Below, one piece after another: positions 22,795-27,222 of a DNA stretch of 27,222 nucleotides. The DNA comes from Actinomycetes bacterium (lineage in GTDB: Bacteria; Actinomycetota; Actinomycetes; Actinomycetales; Cellulomonadaceae). Both the position numbers and the translations under genes were made by a program. The stretch spans positions 1-27,222 of the forward strand of contig JAJYTJ010000037.1 of the NCBI GenBank assembly GCA_021793115.1, in the 5' to 3' direction. Under the pieces are notes generated by a model. It did no database searches and was not told where the DNA came from. It saw only the letters and a program-made list of their open reading frames with translations. Position 1 is the first letter of the stretch; each line of letters starts with the position of its first letter.

Positions 22795-23498
22795 CGAGCA
22801 CGACCTTCGTCTCGGGCAAGGGCGTCCGGTTCGACGACGAGGCGCCGGTGACGGTCGTCCTCGTGCGGCACGGCCAGACCGAGATGACGGTCGCCCGGGG
22901 CTACTCCGGGTCGGGGGAGCCTGGACCGTCGCTCGACGAGACGGGCCGCCAGCAGGCGCGCGACGCCGCCGCGCTGGTGCACCGGGTCGGCACCGACCTC
23001 TGGGACGACATCGCCTACCCCAGCCAGGTGATCGCCTCGCCCATGGTGCGCACGCAGCAGACCGGGCGGATCGTCGCCGAGCGGCTCGGCCTGCCGTTCT
23101 CCCTCGACGCGACGTTCCAGGAGGCCGACTTCGGCGCCTGGCAGGGGCTGACGGCCGAGCAGATCGAGGAGAGGTGGCCCGGACAGCTCGAGCCGTGGCA
23201 CACCGAGGGGCTCGTCCGTCCGGCGGGCGGCGGCGAGTCCGTGGCCGATGTCGGCACGCGGGTCCGGGAGGGCCTGGTCCGGCTGCAGCAGCTGGGTGGC
23301 CCGCGGACCGTGGTGGTGGTGTCGCACGCGGTGGCGATCCGGGCGATGCTCGGCGTGACGATGCGGGCCAACCCGGGTTCCTGGAGCCAGCTGCGGGTGG
23401 CGCCGGCCTCGGTGAGCATCATCCGGCTGTACTCCGACCGCCGCGACGAGATCGCGGTGGTCGGCGTCCCGGGCCAGGGCTGGTCGGCCGTCCCGTAG
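22791..23498 (+). CDS. Histidine phosphatase family protein
   Basis: The 235-residue product is a branch-1 histidine phosphatase. It holds the RHG phosphohistidine motif at residues 26-28 (VLVRHGQTE), the acid FQEADFGAWQG, and the second histidine in VVSHAVAIRAML. The substrate is not evident. In mycobacteria and Streptomyces the protein at this operon position is, as I recall, a fusion of RNase HI with an acid or alpha-ribazole phosphatase. Here the RNase H part is missing and the frame starts directly after a short basic N-terminal stretch. It is last in the operon and ends before tandem stem-loops. Confidence 0.9.
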   Translation: MTSTTFVSGKGVRFDDEAPVTVVLVRHGQTEMTVARGYSGSGEPGPSLDETGRQQARDAAALVHRVGTDLWDDIAYPSQVIASPMVRTQQTGRIVAERLGLPFSLDATFQEADFGAWQGLTAEQIEERWPGQLEPWHTEGLVRPAGGGESVADVGTRVREGLVRLQQLGGPRTVVVVSHAVAIRAMLGVTMRANPGSWSQLRVAPASVSIIRLYSDRRDEIAVVGVPGQGWSAVP

Positions 23499-23538
23499 CC
23501 GTGCCGGGCGCCCGACGAACCGTGCGCCGGGCACCGCG

Positions 23539-23577
23539 GACGGGTGGGCGGCCGCAGCACGCGGCCGCCCACCCGTC
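23539..23577. terminator. Strong bidirectional terminator hairpin
   Basis: A perfect 17-bp stem (GACGGGTGGGCGGCCGC and its complement) with loop AGCAC lies between the converging phosphatase and ABC permease genes. An imperfect hairpin of GTGCCGGGCGC with GCGCCGGGCAC precedes it at about 23503-23534. Confidence 0.8.
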
Positions 23578-23586
23578 TCGGCTCCG

Positions 23587-26133
23587 CTACTCCTGGGAGA
23601 TGGCGTCCAGGACCGGCAGGCGCGCCGCGCGGATCGCCGGCCACACCGCAGCCGCGACGCCGACCAGCACCGCGAGCACGAGCATGCCGAGCAGGCTGGC
23701 GACCGGGACGGCCAGCTGCGACAGGCCCTGGTCGTGGAACACCCGGGGGAGCGAGGCGGCCAGCGCCACGCCCGTGCCGAGCCCCACCACGGTGCCGCAC
23801 ACGGCGGTCAGCACGGACTCCGTGGTGATGGTCCCGGCCAGCTGCAGCCGGCCGAGGCCGACGGCCCGCAGCAGCCCGATCTCGCGCGTCCGCTCGATGA
23901 CCGACAGCGCGAGCGTGTTGACGATGCCCAGCACCGCGATGACGATCGACAGCCCGAGCAGCGCGTACAGCACGGCGAGCACCTGGTTGACCTGCGCCGC
24001 CAGGCCGGCGACGAACTCGCCGGAGGTCATCACCGAGACGACGTAGTACGGCTTGACGATGCCCGCGAGCTGCGTGCGCAGCGCCGTCAGGTCGGTGCCG
24101 GGGGCGGCGACGACGGTCACGGTCGTGTCGGTCTGCTGCTCGACCGGGACGAGCGCGTCGAGCGTGGCCGGCGAGGCGACCACGGCCGCGTTGACCGCGA
24201 CCGAGTGGTACAGGCCGCCGACGGTCAGCGTCCGCTCGCCGGCCGGGCCGGTGACGCCGATCCGGTCGCCGATCGCCAGCCCGTGGCCGGTGGCGAAGTC
24301 CGTGTCGAGCACGGCCTCGCCCCGGGCCAGGGCGTCGGCCACCGGACCCTGCAGCGTCTCCGGCGTGAGCACCGAGCCGAGCATCGCCGGGTCGATCGCG
24401 ACCACGCCCTGCGTGCTCGTCGTGCCGTGGGCGGCGACCGTCGCCGACGCCCACGGCAGCCCGTACACGGACGCGACGTCCGGCAGGGCCTTGACCTGGT
24501 CGACGACCTCGGGCGCCACGGTGTTCGGCATATCGGTGCGCAGGATGTAGTCCGCGTGCATCTCGCTGACGACGACGTGGCGCACGGAGGCGCTGGTCGA
24601 GGCGGCGAGCACGGCCGCGGCGCCGACCAGCGCCATGCCGATGGTCAGCGCGCCCGCGGTGCTGGCGGCGCGGCGCGGGTTGCGGACCACGTTGCCACGG
24701 GCCAGCCGCCCGACCGGTCGCCACCAGGCGACGGCCGGCGCGGAGAGCCACCGCACCACCCACGGCACCAGGACCGGGCCGACGACGAGCACGCCGACGA
24801 CGACGGCCGCGGCCCCGAGCCCGACGAGCAGGCCCGCGCGGTCGGCGGCCGGGCGCAGCACGGCCGCCAGGACCGCGGCCGCACCGGCGGCGACGAGGAC
24901 GAGGCCCGCCCAGCCGCGGCGGTGCAGCGACCGCTCGTGCACGGTGACCTCGTCGCGCATCGCCTCGACGGGCGGCACCACGGCGGCACGGCGTGCCGGC
25001 AGTGCGGCGGCCGCCACGGAGACCACGGTGCCGACGACGAGCCCGATGACGACGGTCGACGCGGTCACCGGCACCTGGCTGGACAGCGTCATGTCCATGC
25101 CCCGCAGCACGGCGCCGATGCCCTCGACCAGCCCGAACCCGCCGAGCACGCCGATCGCGGAGCCGGCGACCCCGACGACGGCGGCCTGCACCACGATCGA
25201 GCCGAACACCTGCGCCGGCGAGGCGCCCACGGCGCGCAGCAGCGCGAACTCCCGCATCCGCTGGCGCACCGACATGGTGAAGGTGTTGGCGATGATGAAG
25301 GCGCCGACGAACAGCGCGAGCAGGGCGAAGACCAGCAGGAACGTCGAGATGAACCCGAGCTGCTGGGCGATGGTGTCGCGGGTCTCCTGACGCAGCTGGG
25401 CACCGGTGACCACCTCGGCCCCGGCGGGTGCGACGGACTGCAGCCGCTGGACGAGCTGGGCCGGCGAGACGCCCGGCTGCGCGTAGACGCTGAGCGAGGC
25501 GACGGTTCCTGCCGGGGCGAAGTCGGCGCGCATCGTCGCCTCGTCGAGCAGCACGATCGTCGCGCCCGCCATCGGGGCGGAGAAGTCGGCCTCGCCGACC
25601 ACGGTCACCTCGGTCGCCTTGCCCAGCACGACGAGGTGCGTGCGGTCGCCGACGTGCAGGCCGGACGACTCCAGCGTGTGCCTCTCGAGCATCACCTCGG
25701 AGGCGTTGGCCGGGCCCCGTCCCTCGAGGTGGGCGAACGACGGGTCGTCGGCGTGGAACGGGAGCGCGAAGCTGGGTGCCTGCGTGCTGCGCACCGCGGT
25801 GCCGTCGGCACCGACCAGCGTCACCGGCCCCTGGATGTCGGCGTTGGCCAGGCGCACGCCCGCGGTCGAGCGGACGGCGTCCAGCGCGGACAGCGGCACG
25901 CCCCGGCCCACCGCGCCGGCCGACGTGAGGTCGGTCGCGTTCGAGGTGGTGGGCATCCGGACGTAGGCGTCCGCGGTGGCGGACGCGTTGACGATCTCGT
26001 CGAACGTCGAGGAGAGCATGTGGCGCAGGGCGAACGTGCCGGTGACGAACGCGACGCCGAGCGCCACGGCCAGCACCGACATGACGAAGCGGGCGGCGTG
26101 CGAGGTGACCGCCCGCAGACCGATGCGGCCCAT
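23587..26133 (-). CDS. FtsX/MacB-type ABC transporter permease
   Basis: The 848-residue membrane protein has two repeats of an extracytoplasmic MacB-like core plus an FtsX helix bundle. One membrane helix lies near the N terminus (FVMSVLAVALGVAFVTGTFA), then a group in the middle (including LGFISTFLLVFALLALFVGA and VVIGLVVGTVVSVAAAALP), a second start helix (GALTIGMALVGAAAVLAAST), and a C-terminal group (LYALLGLSIVIAVLGIVNTL, LLGMLVLAVLVGVAAAVWPA). Such permeases export lipoproteins or peptides or transmit mechanical force rather than pump bulk solutes. It pairs with the ATPase just upstream; the stop of that gene and this start share a base (TGATG). AGGAG lies five bases before ATG 26133, so that ATG is preferred over the GTG at 26136. 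The substrate is unknown. Confidence 0.92.
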   Translation of the reverse strand: MGRIGLRAVTSHAARFVMSVLAVALGVAFVTGTFALRHMLSSTFDEIVNASATADAYVRMPTTSNATDLTSAGAVGRGVPLSALDAVRSTAGVRLANADIQGPVTLVGADGTAVRSTQAPSFALPFHADDPSFAHLEGRGPANASEVMLERHTLESSGLHVGDRTHLVVLGKATEVTVVGEADFSAPMAGATIVLLDEATMRADFAPAGTVASLSVYAQPGVSPAQLVQRLQSVAPAGAEVVTGAQLRQETRDTIAQQLGFISTFLLVFALLALFVGAFIIANTFTMSVRQRMREFALLRAVGASPAQVFGSIVVQAAVVGVAGSAIGVLGGFGLVEGIGAVLRGMDMTLSSQVPVTASTVVIGLVVGTVVSVAAAALPARRAAVVPPVEAMRDEVTVHERSLHRRGWAGLVLVAAGAAAVLAAVLRPAADRAGLLVGLGAAAVVVGVLVVGPVLVPWVVRWLSAPAVAWWRPVGRLARGNVVRNPRRAASTAGALTIGMALVGAAAVLAASTSASVRHVVVSEMHADYILRTDMPNTVAPEVVDQVKALPDVASVYGLPWASATVAAHGTTSTQGVVAIDPAMLGSVLTPETLQGPVADALARGEAVLDTDFATGHGLAIGDRIGVTGPAGERTLTVGGLYHSVAVNAAVVASPATLDALVPVEQQTDTTVTVVAAPGTDLTALRTQLAGIVKPYYVVSVMTSGEFVAGLAAQVNQVLAVLYALLGLSIVIAVLGIVNTLALSVIERTREIGLLRAVGLGRLQLAGTITTESVLTAVCGTVVGLGTGVALAASLPRVFHDQGLSQLAVPVASLLGMLVLAVLVGVAAAVWPAIRAARLPVLDAISQE

Positions 26134-26921
26134 CACTTCTCCTTGGGGAAGCCGTCGAGCTGCGCGAGCGTGGCCAGCACCGAGGCCTGCGTGGGCGAGG
26201 TGAGCTCGGCGACGAGCTCGCCGTCGGCGAGGAACAGCACGCGGTGCGCGTACGAGGCGGCACGCGGGTCGTGCGTCACCATGACGACGGACTGGCCGAG
26301 GACGTCGACCGACCGGCGGAGGAAGGCCAGCACCTCACCCGAGGCGTGCGAGTCGAGGTTGCCCGTGGGCTCGTCGGCGAAGATCACCGACGGGCGTGCC
26401 ACGAGCGCCCGCGCGCACGCGACGCGCTGCTGCTGGCCGCCGGAGAGCTCGGCGGGCTTGTGGCTCAGCCGGTCGCGCAGCCCGACGGCGTCGACCACCT
26501 CGTCGAACATCGCCCGGTCCACGGGCCGGCGCGCGATGTCGAGCGGCAGCGTGATGTTCTCCGCCGCGGTCAGGGTCGGGACGAGGTTGAACGCCTGGAA
26601 GATGAACCCGATGCGGGTGCGCCGCAGCTTCGTCAGCCGGCGCTCCGACATCGAGGACACCTCGAGGCCGTCGACGAGCACGGAGCCGCTCGTCGGGCGG
26701 TCGAGCCCGGCGAGGCAGTGCATCAGGGTGGACTTGCCGGACCCGGACGGACCCATGATCGCGGTGAGCTCACCGCGGGCCAGGTCGACGTCGATGCCCC
26801 GTAGGGCGTGCACCTGGGCCTCGCCCGTGCCGTAGACCTTCGTCAGGCCGCGCGCCGAGGCGATGGCCTGGGCCTCGGCGGCTGCGGGGTGGGTGGGATC
26901 GAGCTCTGCTGTCGTAGTCAC
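26133..26921 (-). CDS. LolD/MacB-type ABC transporter ATP-binding protein
   Basis: The 262-residue ATPase powers the adjacent FtsX-like permease. It has Walker A GPSGSGKST at residues 57-65, a Q loop in FIFQAFNLVPTLT, the signature LSGGQQQR, Walker B VIFADEPTGNLD, and the switch histidine in MVTHD. The NLVPTLT and DEPTGNLD forms are those of the MacB/LolD/FtsE group. The start at GTG 26921 is preferred because CACGAT lies six bases upstream, fitting a leaderless message. The open frame extends to an ATG at 26957 with AGGG upstream, an alternative that adds 12 residues. It runs away from rnpB, with a gap of some 190 bases. Confidence 0.92.
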   Translation of the reverse strand: MTTTAELDPTHPAAAEAQAIASARGLTKVYGTGEAQVHALRGIDVDLARGELTAIMGPSGSGKSTLMHCLAGLDRPTSGSVLVDGLEVSSMSERRLTKLRRTRIGFIFQAFNLVPTLTAAENITLPLDIARRPVDRAMFDEVVDAVGLRDRLSHKPAELSGGQQQRVACARALVARPSVIFADEPTGNLDSHASGEVLAFLRRSVDVLGQSVVMVTHDPRAASYAHRVLFLADGELVAELTSPTQASVLATLAQLDGFPKEK

Positions 26922-26927
26922 GCGGTC

Positions 26928-26933
26928 ATCGTG
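26928..26933 (-). promoter_or_regulatory. Possible -10 box of the ABC exporter operon
   Basis: CACGAT on the minus strand is followed by six bases and the GTG at 26921. The match to TANNNT lacks T1, so this is weak support for a leaderless start. Confidence 0.3.
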
Positions 26934-27096
26934 GCGGGCCGCTGCCGGTGCACGCATCGGGATTTACCCTGGCTCAGCCCTGATCTGCGAGCCACTGACC
27001 TGCGGTGACGTCCGGGAGACCACCCCGGCCGAAGGTCCCGTCCGCCGCCACGGCCAGCGGCGGCGCGCGGTGTGACCTCGCACGTCCTGGAGCCGC
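26934..27096. other. Intergenic region between the ABC exporter and rnpB
   Basis: No gene is seen. A hairpin of CCGCCGC and GCGGCGG with eight loop bases lies at 27042-27063, and the end of the region should hold upstream promoter elements of rnpB. Confidence 0.4.
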
Positions 27097-27102
27097 TACC
27101 CT
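27097..27102 (+). promoter_or_regulatory. -10 box of rnpB
   Basis: TACCCT, the same hexamer as before the CAT-anticodon tRNA, lies six bases before the predicted RNA 5' end. Confidence 0.55.
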
Positions 27103-27108
27103 GGGCCT

Positions 27109-27222
27109 GCGGATGAGCCAGCCAGGCGGCCGCGTCGGGTGCTCGCACCCGCCGAGGAACGTCCGGGCTCCGTAGGGCAGGGTGGTGGGCAACACCCACC
27201 CGGGGTGACCCGCGGGACAGTG
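27109..27222 (+). ncRNA. rnpB: RNase P RNA, 5' part (cut by window end)
   Basis: This is the catalytic RNA of RNase P, which trims tRNA precursors. The conserved blocks of bacterial type A RNA appear in order: GAGCCAGCCAGGCGGCCGCG, then GAGGAACGTCCGGGCTCC, GTAGGGCAGGGTGGTGGGCA and ACCCGGGGTGACCCGCGGGA. The window ends in GGGACAGTG, so most of the specificity and 3' domains lie outside. The 5' end is estimated from the -10 box. Confidence 0.95.

Noticed and set aside
23015..26263. Long open frames in other phases across the ABC permease (minus 23015-26263, plus 23734-26835)
   Set aside because: They are Arg/Ala/Gly-rich shadows of the FtsX-like permease, whose membrane segments and domains are clear in the annotated frame.
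1..27222. CRISPR arrays, insertion sequences and prophage genes
   Set aside because: No regularly spaced repeats, transposase, integrase or phage structural genes were seen on either strand.

Overview
The window is high-G+C chromosomal DNA from an actinobacterium, most likely a Micrococcales member close to Cellulomonas. The grounds are the fasR-fabD-fabH-acpP-fabF cluster, the actinobacteria-restricted families DUF3145 and DUF3052, a BldC-type regulator, a homodimeric AceE, and the Nif3 / zinc-ribbon / histidine-phosphatase trio near rnpB. The genus is an inference from gene content, not from a search.

Left end (1-5212): a two-gene type III-like restriction-modification operon (res then mod, minus strand) of visibly lower G+C than the rest. 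It lies on the 3' side of a tRNA-Asn gene. Its mod gene appears to have lost its C-terminal end at a junction with the tail of an unrelated plus-strand gene. The 396 bases between res and the tRNA hold no convincing gene.

Region 5213-7672: tRNA-Asn, a conserved hypothetical gene, a CAT-anticodon tRNA, then a GEMM-I (cyclic-dinucleotide) riboswitch directly in front of bldC, followed by def (peptide deformylase) and a DUF3145 gene. The riboswitch-bldC arrangement is the most interesting feature of the window.

Region 7673-9310: a probable redox or quinone-response operon (an F420/NADP-type dinucleotide-binding protein and a two-module VOC dioxygenase). Its promoter carries two GTTG-N6-CAAC operator-like sites. 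It sits between DUF3145 and the fatty-acid cluster.

Region 9311-15048: the FAS-II initiation and elongation cluster fabD-fabH-acpP-fabF on the minus strand, with its PucR/FasR-type regulator upstream. Stem-loops lie in both gaps around acpP. A TPR-like hypothetical gene diverges from fasR, with predicted leaderless starts on both sides.

Region 15049-19756: aceE (pyruvate dehydrogenase E1) convergent with the TPR gene across a 14-bp inverted repeat. Divergent from aceE are DUF3052, a peroxiredoxin gene reduced to its two ends by an in-frame deletion, an FMN-dependent azoreductase-like gene, and tRNA-Val on the opposite strand. Together with fab, aceE links acetyl-CoA supply and lipid synthesis.

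Right end (19757-27222): a zinc alcohol dehydrogenase; the tightly overlapping nif3 / zinc-ribbon / histidine-phosphatase operon; a strong terminator; a MacB/FtsX-type ABC exporter pair on the minus strand; and the 5' part of RNase P RNA, cut by the window edge. Several genes share the layout of a TANNNT-like -10 box, six bases, then the start codon, which predicts leaderless transcripts.
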